Assembly (NCBI RefSeq): GCF_004791585.1 | Contig: NZ_SRUU01000031.1 | Coordinates: 1 to 64,000, forward strand | Direction of reading: 5' to 3' | From: Mesorhizobium sp. M1C.F.Ca.ET.210.01.1.1 | Lineage (GTDB): Bacteria; Pseudomonadota; Alphaproteobacteria; Rhizobiales; Rhizobiaceae | Length of the DNA stretch: 64,000 nucleotides | Shown: positions 49,863 through 58,610 of the stretch, piece after piece | How positions within the stretch are numbered: position 1 is the stretch's first letter | Layout: each line of letters opens with the position of its first letter | The notes under the pieces: model-generated | Databases searched by the model: none | The model's input: the letters and a program-made list of their open reading frames with translations, nothing else | What the model was told of the DNA's origin: nothing | Made by a program: the position numbers and the translations under genes

Positions 49863-50846
49863 TTAGTAACCCCCGATGATCGGCAGGATCTCGCCGGTGA
49901 TGTAGCTGGAACATTGCGGCGAGGCCAAGAACACATAAGCCGGCGCAATCTCCTCAGGCTGGGCGGGCCGCTTCATCGGCGTCCTGGCGCCGAACCGCGA
50001 GACGTCGCCGGCCTCCTTCTCCGACGGGTTGAGCGGTGTCCATACCGGGCCGGGCGCCACCGCGTTGACGCGGATGCCCTTGCCGATGAGGTTGCCGGAC
50101 AGCGCCCGGGTGAAGGCGTGGATGCCGCCCTTGGTCATCGAATAATCGATCAGGTCCTTCGAGCCCTCGATGCCGGTGACGGAGCCGGTGTTGATGATCG
50201 CCGAACCCGGCTTCATGTGCGGCACGGCTTCCTGCGCCATGTGGAAATAACCATAGAGGTTGGTCTTCAGCGTGGTGTCGAAATGCTGCTCGGTGAGATC
50301 GACGAAGTCGGCCGAATGCACCTGGAAAGCGGCGTTGTTGACGAGCACGTCGAGCCCGCCAAGAGCCTTCACCGTCTGCTCGACCGCCTTGCGGCAGAAG
50401 GCGCGCCTGGTGACGTCGCCGCGAAGCGTGATGCAGCGCCTGCCTTCGGCCTCGACCGCGGCTTTGGTCGTCTTGGCGTCGCGATCCTCGCTGAGATAGA
50501 CGATGGCGACATCGGCGCCTTCGCGCGCAAAGAGTACGGCCACGGCGCGGCCAATGCCGGAATCGCCGCCGGTGATCATCGCCACCTTGCCGGCCAGCTT
50601 GCCCGACCCCTGCCAGAACGGCGCGTCGTAGAGCGGGGCCGGGTCGAGCGCCCACTCTTCGCCGGGCTTCGGGTGATGTTGCTTCGGAAAAGGCGGCACC
50701 GGATATTTGCGCGCGCCGGCCTGCATGGGGGCCTGTGATCTGCCTTTGGGCTTCGCGCGATCGGTGGCGTCGACCTTGCGCTGCACACTGCGCTGCCGGC
50801 TCGCCGTCTTCGCGCTGTCGGATCTGGATTTGATACCGGTCGACAT
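49863..50846 (-). CDS. SDR oxidoreductase (general stress protein 39-like)
   Basis: 327 aa. A basic, low-complexity N-terminus (~1-45), then PFPKQHHPKPGEEWALDPAPLYDAPFWQGSGKLAGKVAMITGGDSGIGRAVAV (Rossmann TGGDSGIG), LVNNAAF, Tyr-x3-Lys in DYSMTKGG, and C-terminal YITGEILPIIGGY. This extended N-terminus is typical of YdaD/YhdF/YghA-type stress dehydrogenases using NAD(P). AAAAGGAGATGGCG precedes the ATG at 50846. Confidence 0.92.
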   Translation of the reverse strand: MSTGIKSRSDSAKTASRQRSVQRKVDATDRAKPKGRSQAPMQAGARKYPVPPFPKQHHPKPGEEWALDPAPLYDAPFWQGSGKLAGKVAMITGGDSGIGRAVAVLFAREGADVAIVYLSEDRDAKTTKAAVEAEGRRCITLRGDVTRRAFCRKAVEQTVKALGGLDVLVNNAAFQVHSADFVDLTEQHFDTTLKTNLYGYFHMAQEAVPHMKPGSAIINTGSVTGIEGSKDLIDYSMTKGGIHAFTRALSGNLIGKGIRVNAVAPGPVWTPLNPSEKEAGDVSRFGARTPMKRPAQPEEIAPAYVFLASPQCSSYITGEILPIIGGY

Positions 50847-51012
50847 CGCCATCTCCTTTTCGACACATAACGCATGCCGGGAGAAAAGGTTGGCTTTCGC
50901 CGAGCGACCTCCGCCGTGCGGCCACGGCACGCGCTACGTCAAAGTTAAATGCGGGAGCTCGCCATAACTGCTAATCGATCGATGTTTTGGGGGACTCTGC
51001 AGGAAGAGTTCC

Positions 51013-51189
51013 ATGGAAGTTCGAAATCTGATCGGCAAGCTATCTGCTGCATTCGTGCGCCAGCGTGCCGCCGCGCCGATAGCGCCTCTCAGGCCGATCC
51101 GGCCCTCGCTCGCTGACGTGCCGCTGAAAGTGCGGCCGCGCCCGCCCCACGTTCCGGCGCCGCCTATCCGGCGCGCGAGCAAAATGTAG
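51013..51189 (+). CDS. Short Pro/Arg-rich protein, 58 aa
   Basis: CAGGAAGAG lies before the ATG. MEVRNLIGKLSAAFV then a Pro/Arg/Ala-rich chain to the end. Low-complexity and basic; no family. Its real status rests on the good ribosome site only. Confidence 0.4.
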   Translation: MEVRNLIGKLSAAFVRQRAAAPIAPLRPIRPSLADVPLKVRPRPPHVPAPPIRRASKM

Positions 51190-51276
51190 CTCGCCTGCCG
51201 TCAACCCTGGCCGATCGGATGCAACCGGCTGGCCGCATCTTCGTTTATGGCGATCCCAATCCTGGTGGAGCTAAAC

Positions 51277-51387
51277 ATGAAATCCATTCGCATGAGCAAT
51301 CCCGTTTTCATCCTGGCGGCAGCGGCGCTGACCGCGGTGCCTTTCATCGGCCTCGCCTGGCGCGCGCATGAATGGCTTGGATGGTGA
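51277..51387 (+). CDS. Tiny membrane protein, 36 aa
   Basis: MKSIRMSNPVFILAAAALTAVPFIGLAW... one helix and a Trp/His/Glu-containing end. GGTGGAG precedes the ATG and it ends 6 bp before the DUF982 start, so the two are co-transcribed. Confidence 0.5.
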   Translation: MKSIRMSNPVFILAAAALTAVPFIGLAWRAHEWLGW

Positions 51388-51393
51388 CCGAGA

Positions 51394-51681
51394 ATGAGCC
51401 GATTCCTGCCGCTCACCATCCGTTTCATCAATGGCGGCACGACGGTGGTTTGCTCGATCGCCGACGCGAGGAAGGCGCTGGCGGAAGAATGGAAGGACAA
51501 GGAGGCGCCGAACTATCTCGAGGCGGTGCGGCTGGTGGACGACGCCGTGGCAGGCATCTGCCGGCCGGACGTAGCCTTCGCCGCCTTCAGGAAAGCGGCC
51601 GCCCAGCAGGGTCTCCTGAGGCCGACCGACCCAAGCGCGGCTCTCTCAATGCTCGACCAACTTTGGTCGCGTGACCCCTGA
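51394..51681 (+). CDS. DUF982 family protein, 95 aa
   Basis: The pattern PLTIRFINGGTTVVCSIADARKALAEEW...YLEAVRLVDDAVAGICRPDVAFAAFRKAA matches the small rhizobial DUF982 family (one strand, three helices). Function unknown. Confidence 0.82.
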   Translation: MSRFLPLTIRFINGGTTVVCSIADARKALAEEWKDKEAPNYLEAVRLVDDAVAGICRPDVAFAAFRKAAAQQGLLRPTDPSAALSMLDQLWSRDP

Positions 51682-51772
51682 AAAGCCGCCAGCTGAAGCG
51701 CCCTGACCTCGGCCCGCCGCTGCCTGCCCGGCGGTGAAGCCCGTCGCGCCTAGACGGTCTGTCGTGCGACCC

Positions 51773-52165
51773 TCACGTCGGAACTGGCTTGGGAGCATGC
51801 CGGAATCTCGCCACCGCCTCGGTCAGCGCCTGCGTGTCGACCGGCTTCGACAGTCTTGGCGTCCCCTGGAATTCATCGGGAAAGACCGTCGCGCTGTCGT
51901 AGCCGGTCAGGAATACGAAAGGGATGCCTCGGGAGGCGAGCAGCTCGGCGATCGGAAAACTGCGTTCGCCTTGCAAATTGACGTCAAGCACCGCGCCGTC
52001 GAGAGCGATGCCGTCAAGCTGCTTCAAGGCCTGTTCCACCGAGGCTGCCGGACCGATCACCTCGCATCCGGATTCGGTCAACTGGTCGGAGAGATCCAGC
52101 GCCACCAGGAACGTGTCCTCGACGACGAGAACCTGAAGACCACTTAGGAGAGCTTTCTCGTGCAT
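51773..52165 (-). CDS. Single-domain response regulator
   Basis: 130 aa receiver: VLVVEDTFLVALDLSDQL, phospho-acceptor Asp in GAVLDVNLQGE, Thr/Ser in FLTGY and Lys in PRLSKPVD. No output domain. It lies 39 bp downstream of a truncated HWE kinase, its probable former partner. Confidence 0.9.
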   Translation of the reverse strand: MHEKALLSGLQVLVVEDTFLVALDLSDQLTESGCEVIGPAASVEQALKQLDGIALDGAVLDVNLQGERSFPIAELLASRGIPFVFLTGYDSATVFPDEFQGTPRLSKPVDTQALTEAVARFRHAPKPVPT

Positions 52166-52204
52166 GGCTTGCCAGGAGCCGGCGGGAAACTGGGAAGCCT
52201 CTAT

Positions 52205-52620
52205 CTAGGACAGCGGTATTTCCAAGACACAGTCCAAACCAGAAGGCTTGAATCGTAGCGCTACAGTTCCGCCTAACTCATACTCCAAACTCTGCCGGAC
52301 GAAAGTGGTTCCAAAACTCGTCTTTGACGGTTCTTCCACGACCGGACCGCCGATTTCCCTCCAGGTAACCGACAGCACGTCCGGTTTCTCGGTCCGCCAC
52401 GAGACTTCGACACGACCATTCTCGGTGGAAAGGGCGCCATATTTGGCGGCGTTGCTGGCAAGTTCGAAGAAGACCATTCCAAGCGTCGCCGCCGTACTCG
52501 CGTTGAGGTGGATCGGCTGACCGTGGATGACAAGGTTCTGACGCTGCTTGCTGTTGTAGGGAGAGAGCGTCGCCCGCAACAACTGCTCGAAGTCGCCATC
52601 TTCCCGATTGTAGGAGACAT
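52205..52620 (-). pseudogene. HWE histidine kinase, C-terminal remnant
   Basis: Retains SYNREDGDFEQLLRATLSPY, the N-box region LGMVFFELASNAAKYGALS and WREIGGP..FGTTFVRQSL of HWE kinases, but the PAS and His-box parts are absent. Upstream of ~52620 the frame is non-coding in type and enters another truncated gene. No start codon is evident. Confidence 0.7.
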
Positions 52621-52639
52621 GAGACCCCTGGACCTCCCG

Positions 52640-52937
52640 CTTCACGCCGGCGCAGGAGTGCGCCCAGCACGTCACTGCCCTCGCTGACCACGTCCGCCAC
52701 CTTGGGCTGGATGGCAAGATCGGCCCACCGCGCCGCCGTTGGCTTGAAGTAGATGGTGCCGTCTTCCGGAAAATAGGCTTTCCGCCGCGGACTGCGCGGC
52801 TGCAGGAAGCGACCGGCATGATAGGAGGTGGCCAGGCTGACCATATTGAGTCCGGCGCGCTGGACAAGATCGCGTTCGACCGTCTCTAGGCCGAGATCCT
52901 GGATGTCCCAGGGATAGGTCCACATCGAAAGCTGCAT
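52640..52937 (-). pseudogene. Truncated 5' fragment of another gene
   Basis: From ATG 52937: MQLSMWTYPWDIQDLGLE then GLNMVSLATSYHAGRFLQPRSPRRKAYFPEDGTIYF and IQPKVADVVSEG. It looks like a real N-terminal domain of a longer protein, then at ~52640 becomes out-of-frame kinase sequence. Possibly a carbohydrate-related TIM-barrel protein; identity uncertain. Confidence 0.6.
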
Positions 52938-52976
52938 GCTTATCCTCGGTTCTGTGCTGTCCGGCGCCGACTGTCT

Positions 52977-53987
52977 TCAGCCTTCGACCGGCTCGGCCAC
53001 CTGCATCAGGCAGTCGCCGGCCTCGCACATCGTGTGCAACCTGCGCGACAACACGATGCCGCCCTCGGCGAAATAGAGCGCTTCCTCGGCAAGCTCGAGC
53101 CTTTCGAGGTCGTGATACCATCCGGCTACCTGTCCGGCGCTCACGCTATCGCCCAGCCTGACGGCGGGCTCGAACCAGCCGCGCCGTGTCGCATATGTAC
53201 CCTGGCTGTGCCTCGACAGCGAAAGCAGCCGCGTCGGCCCAGCCGGCTCCGCGTCCAGCGCAAGCACAGGCGCCTCGACCATGCCCAGCGCGACCATCAG
53301 GCGATCGAGCGCACGGGCGGTAAGCGCCATCGAATCGACTGTGGCGGTGCCGCCACCGCCGAACTCGCCGCTGACACCGATGGCGCCTGCCCGGCGCGCA
53401 GCGCCCATCGAGGTCGGCGAGGCTTGGCCGTTGTCGGCGACAAAGCCATACGGCATACCGAGCCTGCGCATCAGCTCGACCCCGCGCCGATGGCGCTCGG
53501 GATCGGCATTGCGTTCGACCAGCGCGGTCGGCAGATGCTCCATCGACGTGCCGCCCGAGTGGATGTCGAAGACGACGTCGTGGCGGGCAAACAGCTCCGT
53601 CTCCAGAAAATTGGCAAGGCGGCTGGTCGGCGTTCCTGAAGGATCGCCCGGAAACGCCCGGTTGAGATTGCCGCCTTCGAGCGGCGAGCAACGCTTGGCC
53701 GCCAACACCGCCGGGGCGTTCGCCATCGGCAGTATGGTGACGCGCCCCCTGGTCGCGGCCGGATCGAGCCGGCGGATGAGCTTGGCCAGCGACAGCTCGC
53801 CCTCATACTCGTCGCCGTGGTTGCCGGCCATCAGCAGCAGCGACGGACCTTCGCCGTTGCGGATCGTGCAGATTGGCACCTTGACCTGGAAATAGGGAGA
53901 GCGGTCGATCGAGAACGGAATACTGAGATGGCCGAGCGTCTTGCCGTTGCGGTCGAAATCGAGCGTGTGGACAAGGCCGATGTGCAT
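52977..53987 (-). CDS. Succinylglutamate desuccinylase/aspartoacylase family hydrolase
   Basis: 336 aa. Zinc-site motif GNHGDEYEG (His57, Glu60) and DIHSGGTS (His ~143) of M14-type aspartoacylases, plus NLNRAFPGD. It removes an acyl group from an N-acyl amino acid; DoeB-like roles are possible. It ends an operon with RidA and the D-amino-acid lyase, 9 bp after the RidA gene. Confidence 0.9.
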   Translation of the reverse strand: MHIGLVHTLDFDRNGKTLGHLSIPFSIDRSPYFQVKVPICTIRNGEGPSLLLMAGNHGDEYEGELSLAKLIRRLDPAATRGRVTILPMANAPAVLAAKRCSPLEGGNLNRAFPGDPSGTPTSRLANFLETELFARHDVVFDIHSGGTSMEHLPTALVERNADPERHRRGVELMRRLGMPYGFVADNGQASPTSMGAARRAGAIGVSGEFGGGGTATVDSMALTARALDRLMVALGMVEAPVLALDAEPAGPTRLLSLSRHSQGTYATRRGWFEPAVRLGDSVSAGQVAGWYHDLERLELAEEALYFAEGGIVLSRRLHTMCEAGDCLMQVAEPVEG

Positions 53988-53996
53988 GGTTTCCTC

Positions 53997-54341
53997 TCAG
54001 ACAGCCGCGACGGCAGTGACTTCGATACGGAGGTCCGGATCGGCCAGGCGCGCTTCGACGCAGGCACGTGCAGGCAGGCGCTCGGGATCCACCCAGGCAT
54101 CGTAGATCTTGTTCATCGCATCGAAATCGCCGATCTGCGGCAGGAAGACGTTGACCGCCACGAGCTTCGACTTGCTGCTGCCGGCCTCCTGGAGCAAGGC
54201 CTCGATCTTGGCCAGCACGTCCTTGGTCTGCGCCTCTATGCCGGCCTTGCGATCATTGGCGACCTGGCCGGCTATATGCACCATGCCGCCATACACCACT
54301 GCCTGCGACATGCGGGCGCCGGACTGGAAATACTTGATCAT
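53997..54341 (-). CDS. RidA/YER057c family deaminase-like protein
   Basis: 114 aa: SQAVVYGGMVHIAGQVANDR, LAKIEALLQEAGSSKSKLVAVNVFLP and ERLPARACVEARLADPDLRIEVTAVAAV with the Arg and Glu of the active site. RidA proteins hydrolyse reactive enamine/imine intermediates released by PLP enzymes, which fits the PLP lyase encoded just upstream. Confidence 0.93.
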   Translation of the reverse strand: MIKYFQSGARMSQAVVYGGMVHIAGQVANDRKAGIEAQTKDVLAKIEALLQEAGSSKSKLVAVNVFLPQIGDFDAMNKIYDAWVDPERLPARACVEARLADPDLRIEVTAVAAV

Positions 54342-54376
54342 AGCGGGTCCTTTCGAGGTTTTCTTCCTGGGCCTGG

Positions 54377-55702
54377 TCAGCCGAAATATGTCGGAAAGGC
54401 ATGAGCCACACGACCGTCCCCGTCCACGCCGAAAATGACGCGGTAGCGATCGAGGCAGGTGCAGGGATGCGAAATGCCGAACTCGACGACATCGCCGACG
54501 CCGATGTGGTCGCCCGGCAGAACCGCCAGGAATGCATGCTGATCGTTCAGCTTGATGACCTGTGCTTTCGCAGGCATCCCCGGCAGTGGCTGGCCCAAGC
54601 GGTATACGGTGAGCGGTTGCGGGAAACCCTGGTCGAACGAAACGTCGCGCATGCCCATGCCGCAGATGGCGAGGCCGGGCTCGGGCCGCGACAGCACCTC
54701 CGCCCAGACACGCAACGCCGGGCGGAATGAACTGCGCGCCGAGACGCGAGCACCGCCGATCTCAAAACCGCTCCGGCCGTCGACAGCGCCAAGCGACCTG
54801 TCATAGATGCCGTGATCGTGGAAAAAGATGGCGCCGCTGCGCAGCACGAGCAGCGCGTTGGGATCCTTGGCCACAATGGGCGAAATGAGCGCGATCACCT
54901 TGTCGAAGAACACCGACCCGCCGGCCGTCACGATCAAAGGAGCCTCGCCGCCGAGGCGGGCGCGGAGCCGGAGGTGCATATCGCCCACCGAAGCCAGCAG
55001 TGCGGAAACGACCTCATCGGTCCGCACCGGATCTGGCTGGGCGGCCGCCCCTTCATAGGTTGCCACTCCGGCGATCCGCAGCCGTCCGCCAGTCGTTGCG
55101 ATGGCATCGGCGATCGCCTCGGCCTCGGCAACGGCGCGGGCACCCGCCCTCGCCGCACCGAGTTCGACCAGCACGCGCAGCGGAGCGAGCGCCGTATCGG
55201 CGCGCCAAGCCTGGGCAAGCGCCTTCACCGCCGCGACCGAATCGGCAAAGACATATAGCTCCGCGTCCGGCCAGGCGCCGGCCAGCGCCGCGAGCCGGCC
55301 CGCCCCACCGGTACCTCCCACCTCGTTGGCGATGATCAGCCTCGTCAGCCCAGCTTTCAGCATCACCGTGGCCTGCCTGATATCGGCGACCGTCGTGCCC
55401 CATGCTCCGGCTTCCACCAGCGACCGGGCGAGGTCCGGCGCCATCGGGGTTTTGGCGTGCGGAGCAACCTTGGCGCCATGCTCGAGCGCATAGCGCAGGA
55501 ACAGGTCACGATTGGCAATGAAGGCCGCCTCGTCGAGCGTTAGCAAAGGCAGCGACATGCGGCCATCGGCCGGATGCCAGCCTTGCTGCCCGACCAATCT
55601 CGAATCCAGCGCGGACGTGCCCGGCGGAACGCCGCGGATACGGTCGTCGAGCCGAAAATTTTCCGGCACGACTAGCGGCCGGGCCGGTGTGTTGTCACTC
55701 AT
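54377..55702 (-). CDS. D-threonine aldolase / D-serine dehydratase-like PLP enzyme
   Basis: 441 aa. Fold-type III (alanine-racemase-like) barrel: PLP Lys in VAPHAKTPM (Lys84), LIIANEVGG, a C-terminal beta-domain with the metal site DQHAFL...GDHIGVGDVVEFGISHPCTCLDRY (His and Cys). D-serine dehydratases and D-threonine aldolases share this build; which it is cannot be told here. First gene of a three-gene operon with RidA and the acyl-amino-acid hydrolase. Confidence 0.88.
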   Translation of the reverse strand: MSDNTPARPLVVPENFRLDDRIRGVPPGTSALDSRLVGQQGWHPADGRMSLPLLTLDEAAFIANRDLFLRYALEHGAKVAPHAKTPMAPDLARSLVEAGAWGTTVADIRQATVMLKAGLTRLIIANEVGGTGGAGRLAALAGAWPDAELYVFADSVAAVKALAQAWRADTALAPLRVLVELGAARAGARAVAEAEAIADAIATTGGRLRIAGVATYEGAAAQPDPVRTDEVVSALLASVGDMHLRLRARLGGEAPLIVTAGGSVFFDKVIALISPIVAKDPNALLVLRSGAIFFHDHGIYDRSLGAVDGRSGFEIGGARVSARSSFRPALRVWAEVLSRPEPGLAICGMGMRDVSFDQGFPQPLTVYRLGQPLPGMPAKAQVIKLNDQHAFLAVLPGDHIGVGDVVEFGISHPCTCLDRYRVIFGVDGDGRVAHAFPTYFG

Positions 55703-55761
55703 CCGATGCTAACCCTCTTGCCGCCGCAGAACGACAGACGGCCACAGCCTGCGAGAGACGC

Positions 55762-56703
55762 GTGCCAAATCCATACGCCGGACCGATCATAGACGCGCAT
55801 CACCATCTCTGGGATCTCAGTCTCGGCCGCCATCCCTGGCTCGCTGCCACGGCCGGCGAGCGCGGCGGCCTCGGCGAGCTTGGTCCGCTGCGCCGAAACT
55901 ATCTTCCGCAGGACTATCTGCGCGATGCCGGCAGGCACGATGTCGTCGCCACCGTCCATGTGGAAGCCGGCTGGGCTGCCGACGACGGCGTCGGCGAGAC
56001 GCGCTGGCTGGAGTCGCTGGGCAAGTCGCAAGGCGTTGCCAGTCGCTATGTCGTGCACGTCCCGCTCGCCGTGCCACAGGCGCCGGCGCTGCTCGAAGCG
56101 CAGGCCGCCTTCGGCCGCGTCGTCGGCGTGCGCGACATTCTGAGCTGGGATCCCGACCCGACGCGCCGCTTCGCCGCACGCGACGGCATCATTGACGATC
56201 CTGCCTGGCGCTCCGGCCTTGGCCTGCTTGCGCGCCACGGCCTCTCCTTCGACCTGATGGTGTTCCCTCGCCAGCTTGCCGATGCGGCGCGCCTCGCTGC
56301 GGCCTTCCCCGATCAGCAATTCGTCCTCAACCATTGCGGCAGCCCCATCGACCGCGATGCTGAAGGTATGCGGACATGGCGTGATGGGCTGCGACTTCTC
56401 GCCAGGCGCGACAATGTCGCCATCAAGATCTCCGACCTGGTCGCCTACGATCATGACTGGACGCTCGACAGCCTGCGGCCGGTCGTCCTGCACTGCATCG
56501 AGTGCTTCGGGACATCGCGCGCCATGTTCGGCTCGGATTTCCCGGTCGCCGGGATGCATGCCTCGTTCGACGAGGTGTATGACAGCTTCAAGGCCATTAC
56601 GGCCGACCTTTCCAAGGACGAGCAGACGGCGCTGTTCTTCGGCAATGCCAGGCGCATCTACCGGCTGGACGAGGTGTCATCGACGGGCCTGTTCCCTGCC
56701 TGA
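55762..56703 (+). CDS. Amidohydrolase (amidohydro_2, TIM-barrel)
   Basis: 313 aa. IIDAHHHLWDL (metal His-x-His), VVATVHVEAGWA, FVLNHCGSP and MFGSDFPVAGM with the late Asp. The family includes lactonases and decarboxylases; the substrate is unknown. GTG 55762 is the likely start (GAGAGACGC); 55687 would overlap the divergent gene. Convergent 27-bp overlap with the permease gene at 56677. Confidence 0.88.
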   Translation: MPNPYAGPIIDAHHHLWDLSLGRHPWLAATAGERGGLGELGPLRRNYLPQDYLRDAGRHDVVATVHVEAGWAADDGVGETRWLESLGKSQGVASRYVVHVPLAVPQAPALLEAQAAFGRVVGVRDILSWDPDPTRRFAARDGIIDDPAWRSGLGLLARHGLSFDLMVFPRQLADAARLAAAFPDQQFVLNHCGSPIDRDAEGMRTWRDGLRLLARRDNVAIKISDLVAYDHDWTLDSLRPVVLHCIECFGTSRAMFGSDFPVAGMHASFDEVYDSFKAITADLSKDEQTALFFGNARRIYRLDEVSSTGLFPA

Positions 56704-57648
56704 GAGGAGCAGCAGGCCGAGGATCAGCGAGCCGAACAGGATGCTGCGCCAGCCGGGCGACGCATTGACGACGGTGATCAGCGCCGTGATCGTCACGAGC
56801 AGGATGGATCCGGGAATGGTGCCAGCATAGGTGCCGAGCCCGCCAAGGATCGAGGTTCCGCCAAGCACCACCGCGGCGATCGAGGCCAGCAGGTACGGAT
56901 CGCCGATCCCGACATAGCCCTGCCCGTTCATGCCGAGCACGAGCACACCCGCCAGCCCTGCGGTGAAGCCGCTGATGCCGTAGACGGTGAGCGTCGTCGA
57001 CGTGACCGGCACGCCGGACAGGGAAGCCGCCAGCGGATTGGCGCCCATGGCGAAGATGCGCGCGCCGAAAGGCGTGGCGTGCATGACCGTCAGCACGATG
57101 ACGGACACCGCCAGCCACAGCAGGATGCCGGCCGGAATGCCGGCCGGGCGCGCATTGCCGAGCCAGTGAACCAGCGGATTCTCGGCGGTGACGGCGCTGC
57201 CGCCGGCGATGATGATCAAGAGGCCCTGCAGGAAGGTCGCCATGGCGAGCGTCATGATCATCGGATGGACGCGCAGCAGGGCTACGCCGAGCCCATTGAC
57301 CACCCCGATGGCCGTCGTCAGTGCCAGCACCGCGAGAACGGAGGCAAGGCCCGTCGGATCGGCTTGCCACGACAGCAGCGGCAGGCTGATGGCGCTGACG
57401 GTCACGATCGCCGCTACTGAGAGATCGATACCGCCGGCGATCACCACGAAAGTCTGGCCGGCAGCGACAAGGCCGATGACAGCGCCGAGCTCGACCAGAT
57501 AGCGCAGGTGCCCGTAGGCGCCGAAGCCGCGCGAGACGAAGCTCGCCACGATCCAGACCGCAGCGACCATGGCAAGCGTGAGGAACGGCCGGCTGGTGAG
57601 GATCGCCCTGGCGCGTCTGCCGCCGGCGCTGTCGTTCCAGGCTGTCAT
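56677..57648 (-). CDS. Sugar ABC transporter permease 2 (RbsC family)
   Basis: 323 aa, ~10 membrane segments: GQTFVVIAGGIDLSVAAIVTVSA, MGANPLAASLSGVPV and GGTSILGGLGTYAGTIPG. Overlaps the other permease by ATGA (57645-57648). Fourth gene of the IclR-linked importer; end of the operon. Confidence 0.92.
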   Translation of the reverse strand: MTAWNDSAGGRRARAILTSRPFLTLAMVAAVWIVASFVSRGFGAYGHLRYLVELGAVIGLVAAGQTFVVIAGGIDLSVAAIVTVSAISLPLLSWQADPTGLASVLAVLALTTAIGVVNGLGVALLRVHPMIMTLAMATFLQGLLIIIAGGSAVTAENPLVHWLGNARPAGIPAGILLWLAVSVIVLTVMHATPFGARIFAMGANPLAASLSGVPVTSTTLTVYGISGFTAGLAGVLVLGMNGQGYVGIGDPYLLASIAAVVLGGTSILGGLGTYAGTIPGSILLVTITALITVVNASPGWRSILFGSLILGLLLLSGREQARR

Positions 57649-58610
57649 GGCTGCACCTTGCGGAACTGGGGGATGGCGACGGCGCCGATGATGATCAACC
57701 CCTGCGCGACGTACTGAGCCACCGGCGTGAAGCCGAGGAAGAACATGACGCTGATCATCAGGCTGAGCAGCAGGCTACCAGCGAGTGCGCCGCGCATCGT
57801 GCCCTGCCCGCCGAGGAAGCCGATGCCGCCGAGCACGGCCGCGGCGATGGAGTTGAGCGTGAAGGCGGTGCCGATCACTGGGTCGCCAGAGCCCGTCTGC
57901 GCGGCGACGAACAGGCCAGCGCCGGTCGAGAGCAGGCCGCTGATCGCATAGGCGGCGACACGCGCCGCATCGACCGGTACGCCGGACCGGTAGGCACCCA
58001 CCGGGTTTTCGCCCGCGGCATAGAGGCTCAAGCCCAGGGGCGTCGCGAGATAGAGTTTCCACAAAAGCACGATCACCACGAGCAGCACGAAAGCCGCCGG
58101 TGTGTCGCCGGCAAGGAGGTCGGACAGCCATGCCGGGATCGAGCCGCCGGGCCTTGGCAGGATCAGCAGTGCCGCGCCGCCAATGATGAAGGAGCCGGCG
58201 AGCGTCACCACGATCGCCGGCAGCCTAAGCTTGACGACGATGAAGCCGGTCGCAGCGCCGATGCCGAGCCCGGCCAGCGCCACGGCCGCCGTGCCCCCGG
58301 CGACACCCAGCGGTCCGGCCATGGTCGTCGCGGCGATGACCGCGCCAAGGCTGACGGTCGCGCCGATCGCCAGGCTGATGCCGCCGGTCAGCATGAGGAT
58401 CGCCTGCGCCATCGCCACCAGCGCCAGCGGGAACCAGCTCTGGGTGAATTTGGCGAAGCCGGATGCCGTGAACAGGCCGGGAAACAGCACGCCATAGGCG
58501 ACGAGGAAGGCCAGCACAACGAGGAACAGGCTGCGCACGCCGATGTTGCGGCGCGCCTGCACGGGCCAGTAGAGCGCACCGGTGGATTTCGCGGAGGGAA
58601 TGATGCTCAT
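57645..58610 (-). CDS. Sugar ABC transporter permease 1 (RbsC family)
   Basis: 321 aa. AILMLTGGISLAIGATVSLGAV, AAGENPVGAYRSGVPVDAARV and GGIGFLGGQGTMRGALAG. ATG at 58610 overlaps the ATPase stop (ATGA). Two different permeases suggest a heterodimeric channel. Confidence 0.92.
   Translation of the reverse strand: MSIIPSAKSTGALYWPVQARRNIGVRSLFLVVLAFLVAYGVLFPGLFTASGFAKFTQSWFPLALVAMAQAILMLTGGISLAIGATVSLGAVIAATTMAGPLGVAGGTAAVALAGLGIGAATGFIVVKLRLPAIVVTLAGSFIIGGAALLILPRPGGSIPAWLSDLLAGDTPAAFVLLVVIVLLWKLYLATPLGLSLYAAGENPVGAYRSGVPVDAARVAAYAISGLLSTGAGLFVAAQTGSGDPVIGTAFTLNSIAAAVLGGIGFLGGQGTMRGALAGSLLLSLMISVMFFLGFTPVAQYVAQGLIIIGAVAIPQFRKVQP

Noticed and set aside
48720..50738. 672-codon plus-strand frame
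   Set aside because: Antisense to YihY and the SDR gene; no ribosome site and unnatural composition.
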